Origin: Dyella_B nitratireducens
GTDB lineage: Bacteria > Pseudomonadota > Gammaproteobacteria > Xanthomonadales > Rhodanobacteraceae
Direction of reading: 5' to 3'
NCBI RefSeq assembly: GCF_049532905.1
Contig: NZ_CP064032.1
Coordinates: 372,001-436,000, forward strand
DNA length: 64,000 nucleotides
This document shows positions 24,237 to 32,886 of the stretch, piece after piece; the first letter of the stretch is position 1, and every line of letters starts with the position of its first letter. Made by a program: the position numbers and the translations under genes. The notes under the pieces were generated by a model. That model was not told where the DNA came from, made no database searches, and saw only the letters and a list, made by a program, of their open reading frames with translations.

Positions 24237-25475
24237 ATGATGCTCACCATGGCCATGACCAATTTCAATCACATACGGCTTTTGCGCATCACGGGGCTCG
24301 TCGCCTACCTATGCGACGGCACGCCGCTGTTCACCCGCTGGGCTACGGAGCGGTTGGATTTGTTGCATCGCCCGAATTTCGCCTTGTTGCTTTGCCTGCT
24401 CTTCTATTTGGTGTTCGGCATGCTCTATTTGCTGGTCACGAACAACCTCGGCTCGCGTACGCATGTCGGCGCGCGCTTATGCGGCCTGTTGCTCATGACC
24501 GCGGCGGCGCTGCTGGTGGGCTGGTACAGTCATAGCGGCCTCTCGGCGATCCTGCTGGTGGTGGTGTCGGTGATCCTGCCGTGGGTGGTACCGTTCTGGA
24601 TCAGCGTGGCGTGGATGGTGCTGCAGGCGCTTTGTCTGACGGCGTTGTTCTCCACCTTCCCCGAATTGCAGAAGTACAGCCTTACCCTCGCATTTCTGCA
24701 GGCTTGCATCTATACGGCGTTTTCCGGCCTGGTGTTCGTGGTGTCAACCGTGGCCAGCCAGCAGGCGGAAGAGCGCGAAGTGCAGCGGCGGCTCAACTCC
24801 GAGTTGCGCGCCACCCGCGCATTGCTGGCCGAATCCACACGCATCGCCGAGCGCATGCGCATTGCGCGCGAGCTGCACGACCTGATCGGCCATCACCTCA
24901 CTGCGCTGAGTCTCAATCTGGAAGTGGCCAGCCATCTCAGCAATGAATCGGCTGCCGTGCACGTGCGCAAGGCGCAAAGCACGGCGCGCCTGCTGCTGAC
25001 CGACGTGCGTGAGGCGGTGAGCGAGTTGCGTCAGGACGATGCCATTGACCTGACCCAGGCCCTGCAAAGCCTGATCGACGGCGTGCCAAGCCTGCACGTT
25101 CACCTGACCATCCCGCCACGCTTCAGCGTGGAGGATCCGCGCCGTGCGCAGGTGCTGCTGCGCTGTGTGCAGGAGATCATCACCAACACGGCACGCCATG
25201 CCGGTGCCCGCAACTTGTGGCTCACCTTTACTTATGAGGACGAGACCCTGCTCAGCCTGTGCGCGCGGGACGATGGCCGCGGCGCCGGCGACATCACGCC
25301 AGGCAATGGGTTGTCGGGCATGCGCGAGCGCCTGGCCGAATTTGGCGGCAACGTCACCATGGAGAGCGGGGTGGGGCAGGGTTTTGCCCTCAGCATCCGT
25401 CTTCCACTGGGGGAACCCTCGGTGCTCGCCCACACGCCGTCCCGGTTCGAACCCCCTGCATTGAGCCTTACCTGA
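24237..25475 (+). CDS. DesK/NarX-type sensor histidine kinase
   Basis: A sensor kinase of about 412 residues. The N-terminal half has four to six hydrophobic helices (for example FALLLCLLFYLVFGMLYLLV and ILLVVVSVILPWVVPFWISV) without a large periplasmic domain, so it probably senses something in the membrane. The HisKA_3 phosphoacceptor is His214 in RIARELHDLIGHHLTALSL. The ATP-binding domain has EIITNTARHAGARN (N box), DDGRGAG (G1) and GNGLSGMRERLAEFGG (G2). The start is not certain: ATGs at 24237, 24240 and 24249 are close together and a GTG lies at 24219. The cognate regulator gene follows after 241 bases that hold a palindromic element. Confidence 0.92.
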   Translation: MMLTMAMTNFNHIRLLRITGLVAYLCDGTPLFTRWATERLDLLHRPNFALLLCLLFYLVFGMLYLLVTNNLGSRTHVGARLCGLLLMTAAALLVGWYSHSGLSAILLVVVSVILPWVVPFWISVAWMVLQALCLTALFSTFPELQKYSLTLAFLQACIYTAFSGLVFVVSTVASQQAEEREVQRRLNSELRATRALLAESTRIAERMRIARELHDLIGHHLTALSLNLEVASHLSNESAAVHVRKAQSTARLLLTDVREAVSELRQDDAIDLTQALQSLIDGVPSLHVHLTIPPRFSVEDPRRAQVLLRCVQEIITNTARHAGARNLWLTFTYEDETLLSLCARDDGRGAGDITPGNGLSGMRERLAEFGGNVTMESGVGQGFALSIRLPLGEPSVLAHTPSRFEPPALSLT

Positions 25476-25501
25476 TGACTTGCCAGAATTTCATAAGGCT
25501 T

Positions 25502-25686
25502 AGAGCCTGTTTACGATCCCTGCGCAGCACGCGCCGAGAACTGCCGGCCCAAGGGTTGCCTCTGCGCGGTCGTCAGGCAGCGACGCGCGGCTTGACCAGA
25601 CAGCCAGTCTGGCGCTGCGCCACGCACCGCCACCTGACGACCGCGCAGAGGCAACGCGCACTACGCATGGATCGTAAACAGGCTCT
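25502..25686. mobile_element. MITE-like palindromic element between sensor and regulator genes
   Basis: Ends are an exact 18-base inverted repeat, AGAGCCTGTTTACGATCC at 25502-25519 and its complement at 25669-25686. Inside, TTGCCTCTGCGCGGTCGTCA and its 22-base complement (25556-25577 and 25633-25654) form a second perfect stem, and CCAGAC/GTCTGG near 25595-25612 a third. At 185 bases with no open frame it looks like a non-autonomous element or a strong structured RNA in the transcript. Confidence 0.75.
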
Positions 25687-25716
25687 GACAAGCCATCTCT
25701 GCTGCGAGGATCCGCA

Positions 25717-26358
25717 ATGATTTCCGTTTGTCTCGTCGACGACCAGAACCTGGTGCGCCAGGGTGTGCGTTCCCTGCTCGATCTGGCCGAGGACATTCGC
25801 GTGGTGGCCGAGTGTGCGGATGGCGTGCAGGCCGTGCAGGATATTCCGCGCATCAAGCCTGACGTCGTGCTGCTAGACCTGCGCATGCCCAACATGAGCG
25901 GCCTGGAAGTGTTGCAGGCGCTTTCGGCACGCAACGAATTGCCGCCCACCATCATCCTCACCACCTTCGATGATGATCAGCTTGTGCTCCAGGGCTTGAA
26001 GGCCGGCGCGCGCGGCTATCTGCTGAAGGATGTGTCGCTGGAACAGCTGGTAGAAGCCGTGCGCACCGTTGCCAGCGGTGGCTCACTGGTCGCGCCGATG
26101 GTTACCCAGCGGCTCCTGGCCGGTGTGGGGCGCATCCACAATCAGTTCACCAGCCTGGAGCAGCCCGACCCGTTGACCGAACGCGAAACGGAGATTCTGC
26201 GCCTGCTGTCCGGCGGCTACAGCAATAAGGAAATTGCCAATTCGCTCAAGGTGGCGGAGGGCACCGTGAAGAATCACGTCTCCAACATTCTTTCTAAGCT
26301 TGGCGTGCGCGATCGCACACGCGCGGTACTCAAGGCATTGGAACTGGGTATCGTCTGA
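25717..26358 (+). CDS. NarL/FixJ-family response regulator
   Basis: A 213-residue regulator. The receiver domain has the acidic pair VDDQ near residues 8-10, the phosphorylatable Asp54 in VVLLDLRMPNMSG, a Thr/Ser switch in ILTTFDDD and the Lys in GYLLKDVS. The LuxR-type helix-turn-helix is ERETEILRLLSGGYSNKEIA followed by GTVKNHVSNILSKLGVRDRT. GCGAGGA lies eight bases before the ATG. Order and direction make it the partner of the upstream kinase, although a palindromic element interrupts the spacer. Palindromes lie on both sides of this gene. Target genes are not evident; the downstream SRPBCC gene is a possibility only by position. Confidence 0.94.
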   Translation: MISVCLVDDQNLVRQGVRSLLDLAEDIRVVAECADGVQAVQDIPRIKPDVVLLDLRMPNMSGLEVLQALSARNELPPTIILTTFDDDQLVLQGLKAGARGYLLKDVSLEQLVEAVRTVASGGSLVAPMVTQRLLAGVGRIHNQFTSLEQPDPLTERETEILRLLSGGYSNKEIANSLKVAEGTVKNHVSNILSKLGVRDRTRAVLKALELGIV

Positions 26359-26406
26359 TCTGCCGATGACTTTAGGCCGTCGGAAAATGCTGCTTCGCAA
26401 CGCGGA

Positions 26407-26427
26407 TACGGGCCGTGTCGGCCCGTA
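26407..26427 (+). terminator. Hairpin after the response regulator
   Basis: TACGGGCC, a five-base loop, then GGCCCGTA form a perfect 8-base-pair stem 50 bases past the regulator stop. No U-run follows, so termination is inferred. Confidence 0.4.
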
Positions 26428-26465
26428 GCGTTCCTTCGCGCGAGCAAGTACCATCGGCAGCTTAA

Positions 26466-26621
26466 GGATGCTCTGATTGATTCCACGCAGGCATCACCAC
26501 CCCCTGTCTGTTCGCATGCCTTCGGTCCGCCGGCTCGACAGACAGTCTGCCTTCGCAACGGCCCTGTGGCCTGCGAACAGACAGGGCCGGTGATGCCTAC
26601 GCTGAATCAATCAGAGCATCC
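26466..26621. mobile_element. MITE-like palindromic element downstream of the regulator
   Basis: Perfect 18-base terminal inverted repeats, GGATGCTCTGATTGATTC and complement. Nested inside are CGCAGGCATCACC (26486-26498, paired with 26589-26601) and CCCTGTCTGTTCGCA (26502-26516, paired with 26572-26586). No open frame of its own. The 382-base gap between the regulator and the SRPBCC gene consists mainly of this element. Confidence 0.75.
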
Positions 26622-26740
26622 TGGCGCTGGTCGATCCCCCGTCCTGATGCGGTTTCCCTCGTTGGAAGACCACCCGAAGGCGGTCCGTTCCGACCTGCGT
26701 TTCCACCGCAGCTTAGAGAGACGTCTCGGAGAAACCTGGA

Positions 26741-28111
26741 ATGACGCGTGTTCTGGAATTCATCGTTGCCCTCATCATCGTCGTCGTTGTCGGCGTCGTG
26801 GTGGGCATCATCATGCCCGGCAGTGGCCACGTTGAACGATCATTGGTGGTGAGCAAGGACTTGCGCCAGGTCTACGACATGGTGTCCAACTTCCGTACTT
26901 TCCCGGACTACGGCGTGTTGCGTGCGTACGATCCGAGGACCCAGTACACCCTTTCCGGCAGCGCCTTCGGCCCGGGTTCCGAAATCAGCTGGAGCAGCCA
27001 GGATCTGAAGGTGGGCGACGGCAAGCTGACCATTGCCAACGCCACGCCGGCATTCAACAAGATCGACAGCACCGTCAACAGCGCCGAGATCACCTGGAAT
27101 GTGGACAACGCTTGGCGCGGTAGCGACAAGCACTTCACCCTCGATCTGCTACGCCAGGGCAACACCGGCAAGCTGACCAAGATCACCTGGTCGTATGACG
27201 TGGGCTACGGTTTCAACCTGTTGGATCGCTACTCCAATCTGTACATCCACGGCCAGCCCGACGCCTTCATCCAGTACAGCTTGAACAACCTGCAGAACGC
27301 GTTGGCCAGCGTGCCGAATGTCGACTACAGCGATCTGATTCCGTACATGGAGCAGCCCAAGGCCACGCCAGTGCTGCTGGTGTCCACCCAGATCAACCTC
27401 AAGGGTGGCCTGATCGACGCCATGAACGATGCCGTGCCGGCTGCCGAGAACGAGATCAAGGCGGCGGCTAAGAAGCTGGGCGTGAACATTACGGGTCCAC
27501 GCATCGTCTACACCACGAACTTCGGCGATCAGACCTATTCGTTTGACGTGGCGATGCCGATCGACAACGCCAACCTCAACGTCAATGGCCAGAGCTACCA
27601 GCTGGCACCGGAAACCCCGCCGTCGCTGGCAAGCCAGGTGGCTTCCGCCAGCACCAGCGCCACTCCGGCCAATGCGCCTGCGCTGAATCCTGGTGATAAG
27701 GATCGCAATGGCCGCCTGGTGATCGACAGCAACGTGCGCGCCATGCTGGCCTTCGGCAAGCCCACGCTGATGGCGAAGTGGAACGGCACCATCGTCGGCG
27801 TGAAGAACACCCGCGAGCAGCTGGAGGCTTATGCGCAGACGCACGGCCTGAAGTTCAACGAAATCACCGATCGCAGCTACGACATCGAAGCGCAGCCTGA
27901 GGTGAAGGACAATTCCGGCAACATCACCACCTACGCCCAGTACGAAGTCTACCTGCCGGTGGGCGACATCGAAGGTGTAACCGGTGGCGCCGCGCCGGCG
28001 CAGACTCCGGAACAGCAGGGCGGCATGAAGCAGCCAGGCGTGCTGAGTAACAATCCGCAGCCGGCTTCGAGCAGCACTGCACCGGCTCCGGCAAGCAGCG
28101 CGGCGAAGTAA
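26741..28111 (+). CDS. SRPBCC-fold membrane-anchored protein
   Basis: A 456-residue protein with one N-terminal hydrophobic helix (about residues 5-25, FIVALIIVVVVGVVVGIIMP) that anchors it with the rest probably outside the cytoplasm. Residues about 30-175 fit a polyketide-cyclase/dehydrase-type SRPBCC ligand fold (VERSLVVSKDLRQVYDMVSN, then SEISWSSQDLKVGDGKLTIA). The next part (about 205-285) looks like a GyrI-type ligand domain, and the C terminus is Ala/Pro/Ser-rich and disordered (PASSSTAPAPASSAAK). The ligand is unknown. A strong terminator follows. It is not obviously part of the ABC operon beyond. Confidence 0.8.
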   Translation: MTRVLEFIVALIIVVVVGVVVGIIMPGSGHVERSLVVSKDLRQVYDMVSNFRTFPDYGVLRAYDPRTQYTLSGSAFGPGSEISWSSQDLKVGDGKLTIANATPAFNKIDSTVNSAEITWNVDNAWRGSDKHFTLDLLRQGNTGKLTKITWSYDVGYGFNLLDRYSNLYIHGQPDAFIQYSLNNLQNALASVPNVDYSDLIPYMEQPKATPVLLVSTQINLKGGLIDAMNDAVPAAENEIKAAAKKLGVNITGPRIVYTTNFGDQTYSFDVAMPIDNANLNVNGQSYQLAPETPPSLASQVASASTSATPANAPALNPGDKDRNGRLVIDSNVRAMLAFGKPTLMAKWNGTIVGVKNTREQLEAYAQTHGLKFNEITDRSYDIEAQPEVKDNSGNITTYAQYEVYLPVGDIEGVTGGAAPAQTPEQQGGMKQPGVLSNNPQPASSSTAPAPASSAAK

Positions 28112-28132
28112 GCAGCGCATTCCACGATGCAG

Positions 28133-28161
28133 AAAAAGCCCTCCCTTGCGGAGGGCTTTTT
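28133..28161 (+). terminator. Rho-independent terminator
   Basis: AAAAAGCCCTCC, five-base loop, GGAGGGCTTTTT: a 12-base-pair stem ending in a run of five T, then TCG. It ends transcription of the SRPBCC gene and could act in the other direction, since the stem begins with A5. Confidence 0.92.
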
Positions 28162-28248
28162 CGTTTCGGTCACGCCGCTTTGTATGAGTCGGCGAACTTT
28201 GTGACGCGCTTGCGGTACATTGCGTTGCGGTTCCTTTCGCGAGCAAAC

Positions 28249-29187
28249 ATGATCGAGACCGATAAGCTCACCAAGCGCTATGGCCATTTGACTGCGGTAG
28301 ATGCGCTCAGCATCTATGCCGAACCTGGACAGGTGCTGGGCCTTTTGGGTCCGAATGGTGCAGGCAAGACCACGGCGATGCGCATGATCGCCGGCTTCCT
28401 TGCGCCCAGTGCAGGTACCGCGCGTGTCTGTGGCCACGATGTGATCAAGGAACCGCTGAAAGCCAAGCGCGCCCTCGGCTATTTGCCGGAAGGTGCGCCC
28501 AGCTACGGTGAGATGACAGTGCGCGAATTCCTGGTGTTCATCATGCGCATGCGCGGGTTGCGCTCCGATGTTGGGCGGCGTCGTTTCGACGAAGTGGTCA
28601 GTCACTTGCAACTGGAAGATGCGTTGAGCGTCAGCGTGGATACCTTGTCCAAGGGCTTGCGCCGCCGCGTGGGCCTTGCGCAGGCCATCCTGCACGATCC
28701 GCCGGTGTTGATGCTGGACGAACCCACCGACGGCCTCGACCCTAACCAGAAACATGCGGTGCGCCGGCTGATCGACGCGATGGCGCGAGAGCGCACCATT
28801 TTGATTTCCACGCACTTGCTCGAGGAAGTGCATGCGCTATGCAATCGCGTGGTGATCATCGCAGGTGGGCAACTGCGCGCCGATGCTACGCCCGCCGAGC
28901 TGGAAGCGCGTTCGCGTTATCACGGCGCGGTCTCCTTCAGTGCGCCGGGCAGCGGCGTATCGCAAGAAATGCTCGGGCGCCTACCTCAGGTGGCAGGTAT
29001 TGAGGTAGATGCTTTGGATGGCCGTATCACGGTTTTTCCGAAGCCCGGCGAGCGGATTCTGGAACCGGTCGAAACCTTGCTGCGCCAGCAAGGGCTGGAG
29101 ATTTCCGAAATCCAGCTCGAACGTGGGCGTCTGGATGAAGTCTTCCGCCAGATCACGTTAGGCACCGAAACCGGAGCATCGCCATGA
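28249..29187 (+). CDS. ABC transporter ATP-binding protein, Gld/NatA-like
   Basis: A 312-residue ATPase. Walker A is GPNGAGKTTAMR near residues 37-48, the signature is LSKGLRRRVGLAQAI, Walker B is PPVLMLDEPTDGLDP, and the switch His is in ISTHLLEEV. Sequence after residue 220 forms the accessory C-terminal domain seen in DrrA/GldA-like exporters. The ATG at 28249 was chosen because the conserved MIETDKLTKRYG follows directly; a longer frame has no match. The stop overlaps the permease start by four bases. With the next two genes it forms a three-part exporter like the GldA-GldF-GldG set. Cargo is not known. Confidence 0.93.
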   Translation: MIETDKLTKRYGHLTAVDALSIYAEPGQVLGLLGPNGAGKTTAMRMIAGFLAPSAGTARVCGHDVIKEPLKAKRALGYLPEGAPSYGEMTVREFLVFIMRMRGLRSDVGRRRFDEVVSHLQLEDALSVSVDTLSKGLRRRVGLAQAILHDPPVLMLDEPTDGLDPNQKHAVRRLIDAMARERTILISTHLLEEVHALCNRVVIIAGGQLRADATPAELEARSRYHGAVSFSAPGSGVSQEMLGRLPQVAGIEVDALDGRITVFPKPGERILEPVETLLRQQGLEISEIQLERGRLDEVFRQITLGTETGASP

Positions 29188-29918
29188 ATCCGCTCATGGC
29201 GGTAACGCGCCGCGAATTGCGCAGCTACTTCGTAACGCCAGTAGCGTACGTGTTCCTGGTGATCTTCTTGGTGCTCTCGGGCATCCTCACGTTCTACGTC
29301 GGCGATTTCTACGACCGCAGCGTTGCCGATCTGCAGCCGTTTTTCGTGATGCATCCCTGGCTCTACCTGATTCTGGTGCCGGCCGTATCAATGCGTCTTT
29401 GGGCTGAAGAGGCGAAGTCCGGCACACTGGAGTTGCTGCTCACGTTACCGATCAATCTGTGGCAGGCCATGCTGGGTAAATTCCTGGCCGCATGGCTGTT
29501 TATCGGCCTCGCCCTGCTGCTGACGTTCCCGATCTGGATCACCGTCAATTATCTGGGGTCGCCGGACAACGGCATCATCATCGCCGGTTACATCGGCAGC
29601 TGGCTGATGGCGGGAGCGTTCCTGGCGATTGGCGCGTGTCTGTCAACGGTAACCAGCAGCCAGGTCGTCGCTTTCATCCTTACTGCCGTCGTTTGCGTGC
29701 TGCTGATCCTTGCTGGACAGTCGCAGGTATTGGATTTCTTCCAGGGCACGTTGCCGCGCAGGTTGGTAAATGGCGTGGCGCACTTGTCGATGCTGCGGCA
29801 TTACGAAGCGATAGCGCGCGGCGTGCTCGACGTACGCGATCTCTTGTATTTCATCCTTACCATCGCAGCATGGCTGACTGCCGGCGTACTGGTGCTTGAT
29901 ATGAAGCGGAGCCACTGA
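29184..29918 (+). CDS. ABC transporter permease (GldF-like)
   Basis: A 244-residue inner-membrane permease with about six helices, for example VYVFLVIFLVLSGILTFYVG (residues 22-41), IFLAAWLFIGLALLLTFPIW-like region around 92-115, and the final WLTAGVLVLDM. The AVTRRELRSYFVTPVAYVFL start and AEEAKSGTLELLLTLPINLW motif are typical of ABC-2 type permeases, including GldF and NosY-type subunits. It overlaps the ATPase by four bases and ends one base before the auxiliary protein, so all three are one unit. Confidence 0.9.
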   Translation: MNPLMAVTRRELRSYFVTPVAYVFLVIFLVLSGILTFYVGDFYDRSVADLQPFFVMHPWLYLILVPAVSMRLWAEEAKSGTLELLLTLPINLWQAMLGKFLAAWLFIGLALLLTFPIWITVNYLGSPDNGIIIAGYIGSWLMAGAFLAIGACLSTVTSSQVVAFILTAVVCVLLILAGQSQVLDFFQGTLPRRLVNGVAHLSMLRHYEAIARGVLDVRDLLYFILTIAAWLTAGVLVLDMKRSH

Positions 29919-29919
29919 C

Positions 29920-31848
29920 ATGCGGGGGCTTCCCTTACGTCGACGCACCGTACTGATCAGCGGGCTGGTCGCACTGATCGTGGCGTATTGCAGTGTTGCG
30001 TTGGTCACCAGCCGCTGGCTGGCACCGGAGCGCTTCGATCTCACCCAGGATGGCTTGTACACGCTCTCGCCGGGAACGCGGCAGATTGTCGATAACGTGC
30101 ATCACCCGTTGTGGCTCACCTTGTACTTCTCGCAACACGCGACCAAGGATATGCCGCAGTTGCGCAGCTACGAGCAGCGCGTGGCGGAGATGTTGCAGGA
30201 GATGGTGGCTCGTTCGCACGGGCGCATCCGCCTACAGATCGCCGATCCGGTGCCTTATTCGGATGACGAAGCCAGCGCGGAGGGCAACGGCCTTACCCCC
30301 GTCAACGGTGGCAGTAATGGCGAGCGCATTTTCTTCGGCGTGGTTGGCACCACGCGTCCGCCCACCAATGAGGCGGCGGCCGATTACCTGGCTGATTACC
30401 CCCAGACGAAGCAGGGAAAGCAGATCGACCGCACCCTCTCGATTCCCTTCTTCGATCTGAATCGTGAAACGTTCCTTGAATACGATGTTGCCAAGCTGCT
30501 GTATCAGTTGAGCGAACCGGAAAAACCGCGTATTGGCGTCATGACCGATCTGCCGGTCATGGGTGACCCTGCGCAGGGTACGCAGCCCTGGGAGGTGATG
30601 AGCCAGCTGCAGCGGCTGTTTGACGTGCAGATGATTCATACAGACAAGCTCAAGCGGATCGACAAAAGCATCCAGGTGCTACTGCTGATCCACCCCAAGA
30701 ATTTGCCTGCCGACGTACAGTACGCGCTCGACCAGTACGTGCTGGGCGGTGGGCATCTGGTAGTGTTCGTCGATCCCTTTTCGGAATCCGATCCCACGCC
30801 GCTGGTGGACGATCCGACCAGCGCCACCAACAATCACAGCTCCAACTTGCCGCGATTGTTTGCCGATTGGGGTGTGTCGTTCAATGCGGATCAGGTGGTG
30901 CTCGATCGTGCGCGAGCCCTGCCGATCGAGCTGGCCGGAGTGAACCTGGCTCATCCGGCGATGCTTGGTCTAGGAGCATCGGAACTCAACCGCGATGACG
31001 TGATCACTGCCAGCCTGCAGCGCGTCAACGTCTCCAGCTCCGGGCACTTCGATCTGTTGCCGGATGCGAATGCGCGCCTCATTCCATTGATGCAAAGCAC
31101 CTCGGATGCGGAAGTGGTGCCCACGCAGCGTGTCATCGAAGCCACCACCAATCCCTCCAGCCTGCTGGACGGCTATCAGCCACAAAACCAGAACTACGTG
31201 ATTACCGCGCGCCTGCGCGGGCAATTCGTTAGCGCGTTTCCAGAATTAGCTAAGCAGCCTGGACATATTGCCAAGTCAGCGCCGAACGCCGAGGTGATCC
31301 TGGTGGCCGATACCGATCTGCTGACGGATCGCTTGTGGGTGGAGGCGCAAAACCTTTTCGGTCTCGGTCAGCCGATGCCTAGCGCCTTCGCGAACAACGG
31401 TGATTTCATCAGCAACATGGTGGATAACCTGACCGGCTCGTCTGCACTGCTATCCATCCGTGGCCGTTCCACCTCGCAGCGCCCGTTTACGCGCGTACAG
31501 GCCTTGCGGCGCGCAGCCGACCGCAAATTTCTGCAGAAGGAGCGGGAGCTGGAAGGCGAATTGGCCGACACCAAGCGCCGCCTGGAAGAGTTGCAGCCAG
31601 CCAAGGGTACGCGCGATACCTCCACTAGTGCCGAGCAGAAGCAGGAAATTGAGCAATTCCTGCAGCGCCAGCTGGAGATCAGCAAGGAACTGCGAGACGT
31701 TCAGCATCAGCTCAACGCAGAAATCGACGCGCTGGGCACGCGGCTGAAGGTGATCAACATCGTGATGCTGCCGGCGCTGATTACGCTGGTGGGATTGCTG
31801 TATGGCTGGAAGCGCACGCGACGGAATCGGCGGCAGCGCACGGGGTGA
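29920..31848 (+). CDS. GldG-like ABC transporter auxiliary protein
   Basis: A 642-residue protein with an N-terminal helix (LISGLVALIVAYCSVALV) and a C-terminal helix (VINIVMLPALITLVGLLYGW) around a large periplasmic or extracytoplasmic region. The first part (FDLTQDGLYTLSPGTRQIV, then PLWLTLYFSQHAT) matches the ABC_transp_aux/GldG domain, which looks like a membrane-anchored lipoprotein-independent substrate-handling unit. A coiled coil lies at about 530-600 (EKERELEGELADTKRRLEEL). In Bacteroidetes GldG works with the gliding machinery; in Proteobacteria its role is unproven. The Ala/Ser-free coiled coil and direct coupling to the permease are seen; function is inference. Confidence 0.88.
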   Translation: MRGLPLRRRTVLISGLVALIVAYCSVALVTSRWLAPERFDLTQDGLYTLSPGTRQIVDNVHHPLWLTLYFSQHATKDMPQLRSYEQRVAEMLQEMVARSHGRIRLQIADPVPYSDDEASAEGNGLTPVNGGSNGERIFFGVVGTTRPPTNEAAADYLADYPQTKQGKQIDRTLSIPFFDLNRETFLEYDVAKLLYQLSEPEKPRIGVMTDLPVMGDPAQGTQPWEVMSQLQRLFDVQMIHTDKLKRIDKSIQVLLLIHPKNLPADVQYALDQYVLGGGHLVVFVDPFSESDPTPLVDDPTSATNNHSSNLPRLFADWGVSFNADQVVLDRARALPIELAGVNLAHPAMLGLGASELNRDDVITASLQRVNVSSSGHFDLLPDANARLIPLMQSTSDAEVVPTQRVIEATTNPSSLLDGYQPQNQNYVITARLRGQFVSAFPELAKQPGHIAKSAPNAEVILVADTDLLTDRLWVEAQNLFGLGQPMPSAFANNGDFISNMVDNLTGSSALLSIRGRSTSQRPFTRVQALRRAADRKFLQKERELEGELADTKRRLEELQPAKGTRDTSTSAEQKQEIEQFLQRQLEISKELRDVQHQLNAEIDALGTRLKVINIVMLPALITLVGLLYGWKRTRRNRRQRTG

Positions 31849-31930
31849 GGGGATATGCCGCAGCGTAGCGGCGCCCATGGCGCGAGTACGCTTTAGGTGG
31901 ATCAGGCTGTGATGTGAGCACATGTTCCGC

Positions 31931-31956
31931 CACGCCCGCTTTCGCGGGAATGACGG
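31931..31956. repeat. Short family C-related palindrome
   Basis: CCCGC TTTC GCGGG at 31935-31948 followed by GAATGACGG resembles one arm of the family C palindromes. It sits in the 164-base gap between the GldG-like gene and ctaG-like gene; the rest of this gap shows nothing else. Confidence 0.5.
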
Positions 31957-32012
31957 CCTCCGAGGAACGAAAGCATTTGCGGCAACCATGGCGGGGAGTG
32001 ACGTAAAAATCG

Positions 32013-32885
32013 ATGATCGCCAGCTTGCTCAAATGGATCATTCCCTGGGAATTCTCCTGGGTCTTCCTTGCCACGTTCCTGTGCGCTTGCGTGCTGTATT
32101 GGCGAGGTTGCCGCAAGCTGACGGTGAGCACGGGACGCAAGCTGGCGTTCTGGACCGGCATGGCAATCGTCTACCTCAGCCTGCAGACCTATTTCGATTT
32201 CTATGCCGAGCATGAGTTCTTCATGCATCGCATCCAGCAGTTGCTGCTGCATCACATCGCGCCGCTGATGATCATGGCCTCTTACCCAGGCTCCGTGCTG
32301 CGCGCCGGCTTGCCGATGCCGTGGCGTATCCATGCACTGCGCCCAGCCTTGCAGACGTGGCCGTGGCGATTGGTTAGTGCCGTGCTGCTCAATCCTGCCG
32401 TCGCCACCGTCTTGTTCGTGGCTTTCGTGCTGGTGTGGCTGATTCCTTCGGCACAGACCCTGGCCATGCTCGATTGGCGCGTCTATCGCTTCATGAACTG
32501 GTCAATGATCGTCAGCGGCTTCGTGTACTGGTGGCTGGTGCTCGATCACCGGCCGCGTCCACCAGGGCGCATGATTCCAGGACTACGCGTACTGTCGCCC
32601 GGCATCACCATGGCGCCGCAGATTCTGGCCGGCGCCATCATCACCTTCTCCAAATCCGATCTTTATCCGATCTTCGAAATCTGCGGCCGCGCTTTCAATT
32701 TCAATGTATTCACCGGGCAACTGATCGGCGGCATCATTATCTGGGTGCCAGCGGCAACGATCGAAACCATCGGTGGCTTGCTGGCGATGCGGCAATGGCT
32801 GCGGCTATCGCGTAGTGGACGTATCCGCCGCCAGGCACGAGCACAGGCGTTGGCACATGTTGCGACGCGCGGTGCGAGCAGCTGA
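32013..32885 (+). CDS. Cytochrome c oxidase assembly protein, caa3/CtaG type
   Basis: A 290-residue integral protein with seven or more helices, such as FSWVFLATFLCACVLYWRGC, MIMASYPGSVLRAG and VLLNPAVATVLFVAFVLVWL. The conserved HHIAPLMIMASYPGSVL and the HDxxP-like RVYRFMNWSMIVSGFVYWW and GITMAPQILAGA segments identify the CtaG family that helps insert copper in caa3-type and related oxidases. This is the DUF1404/caa3_CtaG family and is not homologous to the Cox11 protein also called CtaG. Nearby SCO and PCuAC genes, convergent on the other strand, support a role in copper delivery to terminal oxidase. Confidence 0.9.
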   Translation: MIASLLKWIIPWEFSWVFLATFLCACVLYWRGCRKLTVSTGRKLAFWTGMAIVYLSLQTYFDFYAEHEFFMHRIQQLLLHHIAPLMIMASYPGSVLRAGLPMPWRIHALRPALQTWPWRLVSAVLLNPAVATVLFVAFVLVWLIPSAQTLAMLDWRVYRFMNWSMIVSGFVYWWLVLDHRPRPPGRMIPGLRVLSPGITMAPQILAGAIITFSKSDLYPIFEICGRAFNFNVFTGQLIGGIIIWVPAATIETIGGLLAMRQWLRLSRSGRIRRQARAQALAHVATRGASS

Positions 32886-32886
32886 C

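Noticed and set aside
25441..25460. GGTTCGAACCCC resembles a tRNA T-arm
   Set aside because: It lies in the last codons of the sensor kinase gene and no acceptor, D or anticodon stems can be formed upstream.
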